NCBI GenBank assembly: GCA_037190665.1
Contig: JBBCJT010000212.1
Span: 1-7,784 of the forward strand
Source: JBBCJT01 sp037190665
GTDB lineage: Bacteria; Pseudomonadota; Alphaproteobacteria; Acetobacterales; Acetobacteraceae
Length of the DNA stretch: 7,784 bases
Reading direction: 5' to 3'
Shown here: piece after piece, positions 1-6,040 of the stretch
Position numbering within the stretch: position 1 is the first letter of the stretch
How the letters are laid out: every line of letters starts with the position of its first letter
The notes under the pieces: generated by a model
Databases searched by the model: none
Told to the model about the DNA's origin: nothing
What the model saw: only the letters and a program-made list of their open reading frames with translations
Program-made: the position numbers and the translations under genes

Positions 1-123
1 CCCAAGTCACCAGCACAATCCACAAATCCAGACACCCGGAACTGCCCCATCCCCCTCACAGAAGACGCAGCAACCCCCAAGGACGCCACCAGCGGATCCC
101 TTCCATCTACTCTCTCCACCCAG
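1..123. other. Left-edge non-coding stretch with strong C-over-G asymmetry
   Basis: I see no convincing gene here. In the first 120 bases of the given strand I count about 56 C against 16 G, and GC is near 60 percent, clearly lower than the neighbouring genes. The plus frame starting at base 1 stays open to 603, but it runs deep into the antisense of the epimerase gene and shows no recognisable domain. On the minus strand a 16-residue ORF (106 to 56) has a good ribosome-binding site; it is treated under findings. The region may be an intergenic spacer or the upstream part of a leftward gene outside the window. Confidence 0.4.
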
Positions 124-151
124 ATGCAACTGTCAAAGAGCGAACAGTCAA

Positions 152-185
152 ATCGGCCGGCGCCCGCCTCTGCGGGGCGACCGAT
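152..185 (-). terminator. Probable intrinsic terminator of the leftward operon
   Basis: Read on the minus strand, an outer stem ATCGG/CCGAT (185-181 with 156-152) encloses a GC-rich inner stem (179-172 with 167-161, one bulged base) with a four-base loop. It is followed by the T-containing run ATTTGACTGTT. It lies about 80 bp downstream of the epimerase stop codon, where the minus-strand cluster should end. The T-tract is short and interrupted, so efficiency is uncertain. A shorter GGGGG/CCCCC hairpin (249-263) sits right after the epimerase stop but has no T-tract. The rest of 186-265 shows only small inverted repeats and no gene. Confidence 0.4.
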
Positions 186-265
186 CAACTTGCCTGGACT
201 TCCGCGCCAGCCACCGTGTGGCGTCCGTCGCGGTGGGGACTATCTAGTGGGGGCCGCTCCCCCCG

Positions 266-1261
266 TCAAGGGCCTGATGGAACCGTTGCGCTCGTGCCGT
301 GGAAATCGCGGAACCAGGCGGCAAACCGCGCGATTCCGGTCGCCAGCGGCGTGCTGGGGGCGAACCCGGCCAGGGCGGAAATCGCATCCACGTCCGCAAA
401 AGTCTCCGCCACGTCGGAATTCGGTCGCGCAACCTCCCGGATCACCGCCTTGCGGCCAAGCTCCTGTTCCAGCAGGCCAATCAGCGTGGAAACGCTTTCC
501 GCGCGGTGGTTGCCGATGTTCAGGACCCGGGCCTGGTGCGGATTCTGCGGCGGGCGTTCCATCACGCCCAGGATGCCGGAAACGATGTCGTCCACGTAGG
601 TGAAGTCCCGCTTCGGCCGCCCGCCATCGTAGACGGTGATCGGCTCGCCGGCGGCGATCGCCTTGGCGAAGCTGTAATAGGCCATGTCCGGCCGGCCCCA
701 CGGGCCGTAGACGGTGAAGAACCGCAACCCCGTCTGCGGCAGCCCGTGCAGATGGGCGTAGGCCTGGCTCATCAGCTCGTCGGCCCGCTTGGTGGCGGCG
801 TAGAGCGAGACCGGCTGGTCCACCCGGTCGGCCTCCCGGAACGGCAGCTCGGTGTTGCCGCCGTAGACCGAGGAGGAGCTGGCGTAGACGAAATGGCGCA
901 GCTTCGGCAGCAGCCGAGCCGCCTCCAGCATCACCAGATGCCCCATCACGTTCGACTGGACGTAGGCATAGGGATCGACCAGCGAGTACCGCACGCCGGC
1001 CTGGGCGGCGAGGTGGACGACATGCGTCGTCTCCGGCACCTCCTGGACCAGGCCGAGGATCGCGTCCCGATGGCTGATATCTGCGCGCACGAAGCGGAAC
1101 CCGTCCCGCCCCTCCAGCCGGGCGAGCCGCGCCTGCTTCAGGCCGACATCGTAGTAGTCGTTGACGTTGTCGATCCCGAGCACGGTCGCGCCGCGATCGA
1201 GCAGGGCGGCCGCCGTGTGGAAGCCGATGAAGCCGGCCGCGCCGGTCAGCAGGACATGCAT
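266..1261 (-). CDS. NAD-dependent sugar epimerase, UDP-glucuronate 4-epimerase type
   Basis: A 331-residue extended short-chain dehydrogenase/reductase. The NAD-binding GAAGFIG motif is at residues 7-13, followed by GIDNVNDYYD (29-38). The catalytic SSSSVYGG (128-135) and YxxxK (Y154, K158) are present. The segment RFFTVYGPWGRPDMA (180-194) followed by RDFTYVDDIV (218-227) is the wording I know from UDP-glucuronate 4-epimerases, which interconvert UDP-glucuronate and UDP-galacturonate for polysaccharide or LPS synthesis in the cytoplasm. Length matches the family (about 320-340). The C-terminal substrate region reads RPNSDV where many members have QPGDV, so exact sugar specificity is unproven; other UDP-sugar 4-epimerases are possible. 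It is the last gene of the minus-strand cluster, 45 bp after the lipoprotein gene, without a clear ribosome-binding site. A link to EF-P is not evident. Confidence 0.87.
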   Translation of the reverse strand: MHVLLTGAAGFIGFHTAAALLDRGATVLGIDNVNDYYDVGLKQARLARLEGRDGFRFVRADISHRDAILGLVQEVPETTHVVHLAAQAGVRYSLVDPYAYVQSNVMGHLVMLEAARLLPKLRHFVYASSSSVYGGNTELPFREADRVDQPVSLYAATKRADELMSQAYAHLHGLPQTGLRFFTVYGPWGRPDMAYYSFAKAIAAGEPITVYDGGRPKRDFTYVDDIVSGILGVMERPPQNPHQARVLNIGNHRAESVSTLIGLLEQELGRKAVIREVARPNSDVAETFADVDAISALAGFAPSTPLATGIARFAAWFRDFHGTSATVPSGP

Positions 1262-1306
1262 GTGCGCGGGCCTAGCGCGAGGTCGTTCCGGCGTCCAATC
1301 GCGGCC

Positions 1307-1705
1307 TCAGCAGCCGTTGCCGCGGACCTGGACGTTGACGACCGTCTGCGCGCGCACCTCGAACGTCGCCTCGCAGGTGAAGTCCACAACGTCGGCCGGG
1401 CCGGCCCAGCCGCCGCCCCATCCCCAGGGGCCTCCGCCCCACGGACCGCCCCAGCCACCCCAGCCGCCGCCGTAGATCACCCTGCGCGTGCGGCTGTAGG
1501 CGAGGAAGGTCGCCCCGTCCGCCTCCGCCGTACGGGTCGGCACGCCGAGCTCGCGGATCAGATCCGCCTCGCTGCGGTTCACGAAGGTGGACAGCCGCGC
1601 GGCGAGTTCCTCGTTGCGCTGCGAGGCGCAGGCGCCGAGGGCGAGCAGGGCGGCGAGGCAGAGCCCGGATGTGCGCATCGTTCGCATCATGATTGTACGC
1701 ATCAT
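1307..1705 (-). CDS. Small lipoprotein, BamE/SmpA-like, with Gly/Trp-rich loop
   Basis: A 132-residue predicted lipoprotein of unknown role. From the start at 1705, a short positive N-terminus precedes a hydrophobic segment ending in the lipobox LGAC (Cys26), so export and lipidation are expected. The mature part has SEADLIRELGVPTRTAEADG (45-64), resembling the 'helix then LG.PT' opening of BamE/SmpA-type small outer-membrane lipoproteins, then AYSRTRRVIY, then a Gly/Trp/Pro-rich stretch (79-103), and ends TCEATFEV...RGNGC with Cys111 and Cys132 placed to form a disulfide. Start choice: ATG at 1705 overlaps the epmA stop as ATGA, suggesting translational coupling; in-frame ATGs at 1702, 1690, 1687 and 1678 are alternatives, and 1678 gives a more usual signal peptide. 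None has a strong ribosome-binding site. The family assignment is by general pattern only. Confidence 0.75.
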   Translation of the reverse strand: MMRTIMMRTMRTSGLCLAALLALGACASQRNEELAARLSTFVNRSEADLIRELGVPTRTAEADGATFLAYSRTRRVIYGGGWGGWGGPWGGGPWGWGGGWAGPADVVDFTCEATFEVRAQTVVNVQVRGNGC

Positions 1706-2709
1706 ATGGGCGTGGATTGCGGCAGCCAAAGGACATCGTCGATCCGCGAAACACCGGCGGCGATCATGGCCAGACGGTCGAAGCCGAGGGCGATGCCCGA
1801 ACTCGGCGGCATGCCGGATGCGAGTGCGGTAAGCAGTTCTTCGTCCAGCCCCCAGCCCGGCCCATACATCGCCTCCCGCCGTGTGCGGTCGGCGGCGAAG
1901 CGGGCGCGCTGCTCCTCCGCATCGGTGAGTTCCTCGAACGCGTTCGCCAGTTCCATGCCGCACAGGAACAGCTCGAAGCGGAGCGCGACGCGGGGATCGG
2001 CGGGATCGCGCCGCGCCAGCGCAGCCTGGCTGGCCGGCCAGTGCGTGAGGAAGCTGGGTCGTGCGCGGCCAAGCTGCGGTTCGACCCGGCCGAGCAGCAG
2101 GCGGAAGAACAGATCCTCCCACCCCTCGCCCGGCCGCAGCGCCTCCCTGCTCGCCGCCGCCAGCCCGGCGGCATCACCCTCGGTCGCCAGCACGTCGCAG
2201 CCGACCCAGCGATCGAAGGCCTCCGCCACGGTGATGCGCTCGAAGTTGTCGAGCGCGGCGGTGATACCGCGGCAGGTCACCACCGGCGGCAGCACCGCAC
2301 GCAGATAGGCCTCCGTCTCGTCCATCAGCCCGGCAAGCCCCGCGCCGGGCCGGTACCATTCGAGCATGGTGAACTCGGGCGCGTGCAGGTCGCTGCCCTC
2401 GCCGTTCCGCCAGACGCGGGCGAGCTGGAAGATCGGCCCCGACCCGCCCGCGAGCAGCTTCTTCATCGCGAATTCGGGGCTGGTATGCAGCCACAGCTTC
2501 CGGCGCGCGCCGGTCGGCCCCTCCTGCTCGGTGGCGAAGGCACGCAGATGCACCTCCTCGCCGGGAACCGGCACGGCATAAGGCGTTTCCGCCTCCAGAC
2601 AGCCGCGAGACGTGAAGAAGGCGCGGGTGGCCGCCGTCAGCGCGGCGCGGCGGCGCAGATGCGGCAGGCGGGCGGCGAGCGACTCGGGGTGCCAGGGCGG
2701 TTGCGGCAT
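1702..2709 (-). CDS. epmA: EF-P beta-lysine ligase EpmA (GenX/PoxA/YjeA)
   Basis: A 335-residue class II lysyl-tRNA-synthetase paralogue consisting of the catalytic domain only, with no N-terminal anticodon-binding domain; E. coli EpmA is 325 residues. It activates (R)-beta-lysine with ATP and joins it to the loop lysine of elongation factor P. Visible motifs: TSPEFAMKKLLAGG (77-90), class II motif 2 as FQLARVWRNGE (94-104), HAPEFTMLEWYRPG (109-122), PSFLTHWPASQAALA (218-232), FELFLCGMELANAFEELTD (245-263), and motif 3 as GIALGFDRLAMI (305-316). The sequence follows E. coli EpmA along its whole length, including Ala in the G-[IV]-A-L-G segment that helps select the substrate. It lies 13 bp after the methyltransferase gene and overlaps the lipoprotein start by 4 bp. 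No good ribosome-binding site precedes ATG 2709, so coupling to the upstream gene is likely. The partner genes epmB and efp lie on the opposite strand. Confidence 0.95.
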   Translation of the reverse strand: MPQPPWHPESLAARLPHLRRRAALTAATRAFFTSRGCLEAETPYAVPVPGEEVHLRAFATEQEGPTGARRKLWLHTSPEFAMKKLLAGGSGPIFQLARVWRNGEGSDLHAPEFTMLEWYRPGAGLAGLMDETEAYLRAVLPPVVTCRGITAALDNFERITVAEAFDRWVGCDVLATEGDAAGLAAASREALRPGEGWEDLFFRLLLGRVEPQLGRARPSFLTHWPASQAALARRDPADPRVALRFELFLCGMELANAFEELTDAEEQRARFAADRTRREAMYGPGWGLDEELLTALASGMPPSSGIALGFDRLAMIAAGVSRIDDVLWLPQSTPI

Positions 2710-2722
2710 GGGACCGGGGAGA

Positions 2723-3436
2723 CTAAGCCCCCGGCTTCCGCCACTCCATCAGCACGAACCACGGCACGCGGCGGAAGCGGCGCGCCGTCTCGGGATCGCC
2801 GCCCTGCGGCAACGGCTCATCGAAATGACGCAGCTCCAGACCCTCGCCCAGCAGCAGCGACATGTAGGTCGACGCCATCCGGTGCCAGTTGCGGATGCGG
2901 ATGCCGCGCCATTCCACCCATTCGGCCCGCTCCGCGCTGTAGTCGTCGATCACGAAGCGGCGCGCGCCGGCGGCGCAGTCGGTCCCGGGCTCGGGGCCGG
3001 CGGCGGTGATGAAGCTGTTGAGGTTGGCGATCAGCAGCGCGCCGCCGGGCTTGGTCACACGTGCCATCTCGGCGATGCCGCGCGCGGCGTCGGGGATGTC
3101 GATCAGCGTGAGATAGGAGACGACGAGATCGAAACTGGCATCGGCGAAGGGCAGCGCCTCGGCCCGCGCGGCACGGTAATCGCCGTCCGGGTCCCGGCGC
3201 TTCGCTTCCTCCAGCAATCCGATGGTGGGGTCGATGCCGGTGGCCGCGATGCCGCGGTCGCGCAGCATCCGGCAGAACCGCCCCTCCCCGCAGCCCACGT
3301 CGAGCGCGTTGGCGAAGCCGCGACCGTCCACGCGCGCGAGCATCGGCGCGTCCAGCACATGGGCGCGCGCGTAATCACCGTTCCCCCCCACATCGGCGAT
3401 CCAGGCGGCGGCGGATTCCTCCCAGCCATGGGACAT
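2723..3436 (-). CDS. Class I SAM-dependent methyltransferase (Methyltransf_11/UbiE-like), substrate unknown
   Basis: A 237-residue soluble methyltransferase. SAM-binding motif I is ALDVGCGEGRF (44-54), the acidic residue ending strand 2 is in GIDP (67-70), RAEALPFADASFDLVVS (91-107) forms motifs II/III, and VTKPGG (127-132) is the typical loop before strand 5. The C-terminal half, with WVEWRGIRIRNWHR (173-186) and STYMSLLLGEGLE (189-201), resembles a common proteobacterial group of small-molecule methyltransferases, but I cannot name a substrate. It is the first gene of the minus-strand cluster, directly upstream of epmA and back to back with epmB, with only 14 bp between the start codons. 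The ATG at 3436 lacks a ribosome-binding site (upstream reads CCTCC), so it may be leaderless or start later, for example at Met32. A role in EF-P biology is only suggested by position. Confidence 0.85.
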   Translation of the reverse strand: MSHGWEESAAAWIADVGGNGDYARAHVLDAPMLARVDGRGFANALDVGCGEGRFCRMLRDRGIAATGIDPTIGLLEEAKRRDPDGDYRAARAEALPFADASFDLVVSYLTLIDIPDAARGIAEMARVTKPGGALLIANLNSFITAAGPEPGTDCAAGARRFVIDDYSAERAEWVEWRGIRIRNWHRMASTYMSLLLGEGLELRHFDEPLPQGGDPETARRFRRVPWFVLMEWRKPGA

Positions 3437-3450
3437 GGCGGAGGCATGCC
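3437..3450. promoter_or_regulatory. Minimal divergent intergenic region between methyltransferase and epmB
   Basis: Only 14 bp separate the two divergent ATG codons. Within it lies GGAGG (3440-3444), a good ribosome-binding site six bases before the epmB ATG at 3451, and the 8-bp palindrome GGCATGCC (3443-3450). There is no room for a promoter here, so each gene's promoter must lie inside the other's 5' coding sequence or elsewhere. Confidence 0.7.
3440..3444 (+). promoter_or_regulatory. Ribosome-binding site of epmB
   Basis: GGAGG lies six bases before ATG 3451 and decides that start. It is the clearest ribosome-binding site in the window and occupies the gap between two divergent genes. 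Confidence 0.75.
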
Positions 3451-4512
3451 ATGACGTTGACGCAACGGCAACGCACGCTGCGCAGCGCCGACGATCTTGC
3501 CGATCTGGTGCCGCCGGATCAGACGCGCGCGGTCTCGGCCCGCTTCGCGGTCGCCGTCACGCCGGCGATGCGGGCGCTGATCGGCGGGCGCGACGATGCG
3601 ATCGGCCGGCAGTTCCTGCCGCATCCCGACGAGCTGACCACCGCCCCGCACGAACGCAGCGACCCCATCGGCGACGATGCGCTCTCGCCGGTGAAGGGGA
3701 TCGTGCACCGCTATCCGGACCGCGCGCTGCTGAAGCCGCTGCTGGTCTGCCCGGTCTATTGCCGCTTCTGCTTCCGCCGCGAGCATGTCGGCCCCGATGG
3801 CGGGCTGCTGACCGAGGCGGAACTGGCCGCAGCCCTCGACTGGCTCCGCGCCCGCCCCGCGATCCGCGAGGTGATCCTGACCGGCGGCGATCCGCTGATG
3901 CTCTCCCCCCGGCGGCTGGGGGCGCTGATCGCCGCGCTGTCCGCCATCGGCCATGTCGAGACGATCCGCATCCACAGCCGCGTGCCGCTCGCCGATCCGG
4001 GCCGCGTCACGCCGGACCTGCTGGCCGGGCTGGAGACGGAGCGCGCGCTGTGGATGGTGGTGCACGCCAACCATGCGGACGAGTTCACCCCGGCCGGCCG
4101 CGCGGCGCTGCGGCGGATCGTGGGGGCCGGCATCCCGCTGCTCGGCCAGTCCGTGCTGCTCGCCGGCGTGAACGACACGGAACAGGCGCTGGAGGCGCTG
4201 TTCCGCGCCCAGGTCGCGGCCCGGATGAAGCCCTACTACCTGCACCAGCTCGATCCCGCGCCCGGCACCGCGCGCTTCCACGTGCCCATCGAACGCGGCC
4301 GCGCCCTGCTCGCGGCGCTGCGCGGGCGGGTCACCGGGCTGGCCTGGCCGACCTACGTGCTCGACGTGACGGGAGGGTACGGCAAGGTGCCGATCGGGCC
4401 CGACTGGTTCGAGGGCGACACGGTCCGCGACGTCGCCGGCCGCCGCCATGCGGTTGCCCGCCCGGCCCCCCAGGGTCTAGACACCGCCACCTTTCCGCCA
4501 GCCCGAGAGTGA
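3451..4512 (+). CDS. epmB: EpmB / lysine 2,3-aminomutase-like radical SAM enzyme
   Basis: A 353-residue radical SAM, PLP-dependent aminomutase predicted to convert (S)-alpha-lysine to beta-lysine for EpmA. The iron-sulfur cluster motif CxxxCxxC is Cys100, Cys104, Cys107 (CPVYCRFCFRR), preceded by SPVKGIVHRYPDRALL (79-94). TGGDPLML (144-151) is the SAM-contact segment. PLP lysine is probably Lys312 in DVTGGYGK. Asp268, Asp305 and Arg109 fall exactly where clostridial lysine 2,3-aminomutase has its lysine-binding Asp293, Asp330 and Arg134, including the same 44- and 7-residue spacings to the PLP lysine. The protein is shorter than KamA (about 416) and close to E. coli EpmB (342). Start 3451 has GGAGG six bases upstream. 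It is followed after 7 bp by efp, so the two are almost certainly co-transcribed. Context makes EF-P modification the likely role; a free beta-lysine role cannot be excluded. Confidence 0.93.
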   Translation: MTLTQRQRTLRSADDLADLVPPDQTRAVSARFAVAVTPAMRALIGGRDDAIGRQFLPHPDELTTAPHERSDPIGDDALSPVKGIVHRYPDRALLKPLLVCPVYCRFCFRREHVGPDGGLLTEAELAAALDWLRARPAIREVILTGGDPLMLSPRRLGALIAALSAIGHVETIRIHSRVPLADPGRVTPDLLAGLETERALWMVVHANHADEFTPAGRAALRRIVGAGIPLLGQSVLLAGVNDTEQALEALFRAQVAARMKPYYLHQLDPAPGTARFHVPIERGRALLAALRGRVTGLAWPTYVLDVTGGYGKVPIGPDWFEGDTVRDVAGRRHAVARPAPQGLDTATFPPARE

Positions 4513-4519
4513 CCCGCCC

Positions 4520-5083
4520 ATGAAGATGCAGGCCAATCAGATGCGTCCCGGCCACGTGATCGAGTACGAGGGCGGGCGCTGGACCGTGCTCAAGTCCCAG
4601 ATCAACACGCCCGGCAAGGGGGCGGCCGTGATCCAGGTCGAGATGCGCAACATCAAGACCGGCGCGAAGAAGGACGAGCGGTGGCGCACCGTGGACACGG
4701 TGGAGCGGCTGCAGACCGACAACCGCGAGTACGCCTACTCCTACACGGACGGCGAGAACCTGGTCCTGATGGACCCGGAGAGCTTCGAGCAGAGCTTCGT
4801 GCCCACCGCCATCCTGGGCGACCAGATCGCCTTCCTGCAGGACAACATGACGCTCGCCGCCGATCTCGTCGAAGGCGAGGTGGTGGGCCTGCACCTGCCG
4901 GCGACCGTGGTGCTGGAGATCGTCGAGGCCGATCCGGTGGTGAAGGGCCAGACCGCGTCCTCCTCCTACAAGCCGGCCAAGCTGTCCAACGGCGTGAAGA
5001 CGATGGTGCCGCCCTTCATCGAGGCGGGGGAGAAGATCGTCGTGCGTACCGAGGATGCGAGCTACGTGGAGCGCGCGAAGTAG
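4520..5083 (+). CDS. efp: Elongation factor P
   Basis: A 187-residue elongation factor P, full family length (E. coli 188). It binds the ribosome between the P and E sites and promotes peptide bond formation at proline runs. N-terminal KOW-like domain is about 1-63, then two OB domains (about 65-125 and 128-187). The acceptor loop is NTPGKGAA (29-36), with Lys33 (codon 4616-4618) at the position of E. coli Lys34, the residue modified by EpmA. The family signature VKGQTASSSYKPAKLSNG (141-158) followed by VPPF is present. A lysine at the loop tip together with neighbouring epmA and epmB indicates beta-lysylation rather than rhamnosylation of arginine. It starts 7 bp after epmB with no strong ribosome-binding site, consistent with translational coupling. 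EpmC, the gammaproteobacterial hydroxylase, is not in the window. Confidence 0.97.
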   Translation: MKMQANQMRPGHVIEYEGGRWTVLKSQINTPGKGAAVIQVEMRNIKTGAKKDERWRTVDTVERLQTDNREYAYSYTDGENLVLMDPESFEQSFVPTAILGDQIAFLQDNMTLAADLVEGEVVGLHLPATVVLEIVEADPVVKGQTASSSYKPAKLSNGVKTMVPPFIEAGEKIVVRTEDASYVERAK

Positions 5084-5086
5084 CGC

Positions 5087-5090
5087 GAGG
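5087..5090 (+). promoter_or_regulatory. Ribosome-binding site of the suhB-like gene
   Basis: GAGG lies nine bases before ATG 5100. It favours this start over the in-frame ATG at 5055, which would lie inside efp and add 15 residues foreign to the family. Confidence 0.55.
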
Positions 5091-5099
5091 CAGAATACG

Positions 5100-5948
5100 A
5101 TGGCGCGGCTTTCCCCCCACATGACGGTGATGCAGGCGGCTGTCAGGCTGGCCGCCCGCCGCCTGCTGCGCGACTTCGACGAGGTCGAGAAGCTGCAGGT
5201 CACCGCCAAGGGACCGTCCGACTTCGTCAGCCAGGCCGACCTGCGCGCCGAGGCGACGCTGAAGGCGGAGCTGGACAAGGCGCGCCCCGGCTACGCCTTC
5301 CTGATGGAGGAGAGCGGCGCCTCGGGCTCCGATGCCTGGACGTGGCGCTGGATCGTCGATCCGCTCGACGGCACCACCAACTTCCTGCACGGCATCCCGC
5401 ACTGGGCGATCAGCGTGGGCCTCGAGCGCCGCTACGAGGACGGCAGCACCGAGATCGTCGCCGGCGTGATCTACTCGCCGGTGAACGACGAGCTGTTCTG
5501 GGCCGAGAAGGGCGCGGGCGCGTTCCTCAACGACCGGCGCCTGCGCGTCTCCGCCCGGCGCGAGCTGCGCGAGGCGGTGTTCGCCACTGGCATCCCGTTC
5601 GCCGGCGTGCCGCGCAAGGCGGAGTTCCTGCAGATCCTGGGCCGGCTGATGCCGCACGTGGCGGGCATCCGCCGCGCCGGCGCCGCCGCGCTCGATCTCG
5701 CCTGGACCGCTGCCGGGCGCGTGGACGGGTACTGGGAGCTGGGCGTGAAGCCCTGGGACATCTCCGCCGGCATCCTGCTGGTGCGCGAGGCCGGCGGCTT
5801 CGTGACTGGCGTAGACGAGACCGATCCGCTGGTCAGCGGCGATGTGGTCGCGGGCAATGCCGGGCTGCATGCGCGGCTGCGGGAGGTGGTGGTCGAGGGC
5901 GTCGGCGCGGTGAGCGCGGCGCGCGACAGCCGGCAGGCGCAGGGCTGA
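5100..5948 (+). CDS. suhB: Inositol monophosphatase family protein (SuhB-like)
   Basis: A 282-residue Mg2+-dependent phosphatase of the inositol monophosphatase family. Metal-binding motifs are clear: MEESG (69-73, Glu70), WIVDPLDGTTNF (84-95, Asp87 and Asp90) and KPWDISAGILLVREAGG (217-233, Asp220). GIPHWAISVGL (98-108) and AGVIYSPVNDELFWAEKGAGAFLN (121-144) also fit SuhB. Family members hydrolyse inositol 1-phosphate and related substrates; E. coli SuhB also acts with the rRNA transcription antitermination complex, which cannot be inferred here. Length is slightly above E. coli SuhB (267) because of a C-terminal tail. It follows efp by 16 bp on the same strand, so co-transcription with epmB-efp is likely. 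Start 5100 is chosen for its GAGG site and family fit. The symbol is by family resemblance; a 3'(2'),5'-bisphosphate nucleotidase or histidinol phosphatase role is less likely. Confidence 0.9.
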   Translation: MARLSPHMTVMQAAVRLAARRLLRDFDEVEKLQVTAKGPSDFVSQADLRAEATLKAELDKARPGYAFLMEESGASGSDAWTWRWIVDPLDGTTNFLHGIPHWAISVGLERRYEDGSTEIVAGVIYSPVNDELFWAEKGAGAFLNDRRLRVSARRELREAVFATGIPFAGVPRKAEFLQILGRLMPHVAGIRRAGAAALDLAWTAAGRVDGYWELGVKPWDISAGILLVREAGGFVTGVDETDPLVSGDVVAGNAGLHARLREVVVEGVGAVSAARDSRQAQG

Positions 5949-5980
5949 CCCATACGGGCCGGCCTTTCGGCTGACCTGCC

Positions 5981-5992
5981 ACGAGGCCTCGT
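5981..5992. repeat. 12-bp perfect palindrome
   Basis: ACGAGGCCTCGT is self-complementary over all 12 bases and lies 33 bp after the suhB stop in a non-coding spacer. A palindrome without a loop looks more like a dimeric protein-binding site than a terminator. Function is unknown. Confidence 0.5.
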
Positions 5993-6040
5993 TTCGCACG
6001 CAGCCCAACCGGGCCGTCGCTCGCCTCGCCGCACTTCCTT

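Noticed and set aside
249..263. GGGGG/CCCCC hairpin directly after the epimerase stop as terminator
   Set aside because: The stem is only five pairs and no T-tract follows on the minus strand; the hairpin at 152-185 is a better candidate.
1..603. Plus-strand frame open from base 1 to 603
   Set aside because: The first part reads as Ser/Pro-rich low complexity and the second half is antisense to the epimerase. No ribosome-binding site or domain supports it.
299..2308. Long plus-strand open frame of 669 codons
   Set aside because: It lies antisense to the epimerase, lipoprotein and epmA genes, is Arg/Gly/Ala-rich without domains, and is explained by the high GC of the well-recognised genes on the other strand.
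3103..4449. Minus-strand open frame of 448 codons
   Set aside because: It is antisense to epmB, whose active-site residues are intact, and runs into the methyltransferase in another frame. It shows no recognisable protein pattern.
5055..5099. Upstream ATG extension of the suhB-like gene
   Set aside because: It would overlap efp by 29 bp and add 15 residues with no family match; ATG 5100 has GAGG at a proper distance.
4331..5278. Minus-strand open frame of 315 codons, His/Leu-rich
   Set aside because: It is a shadow of efp and suhB; the wording is typical of antisense GC-rich coding sequence.
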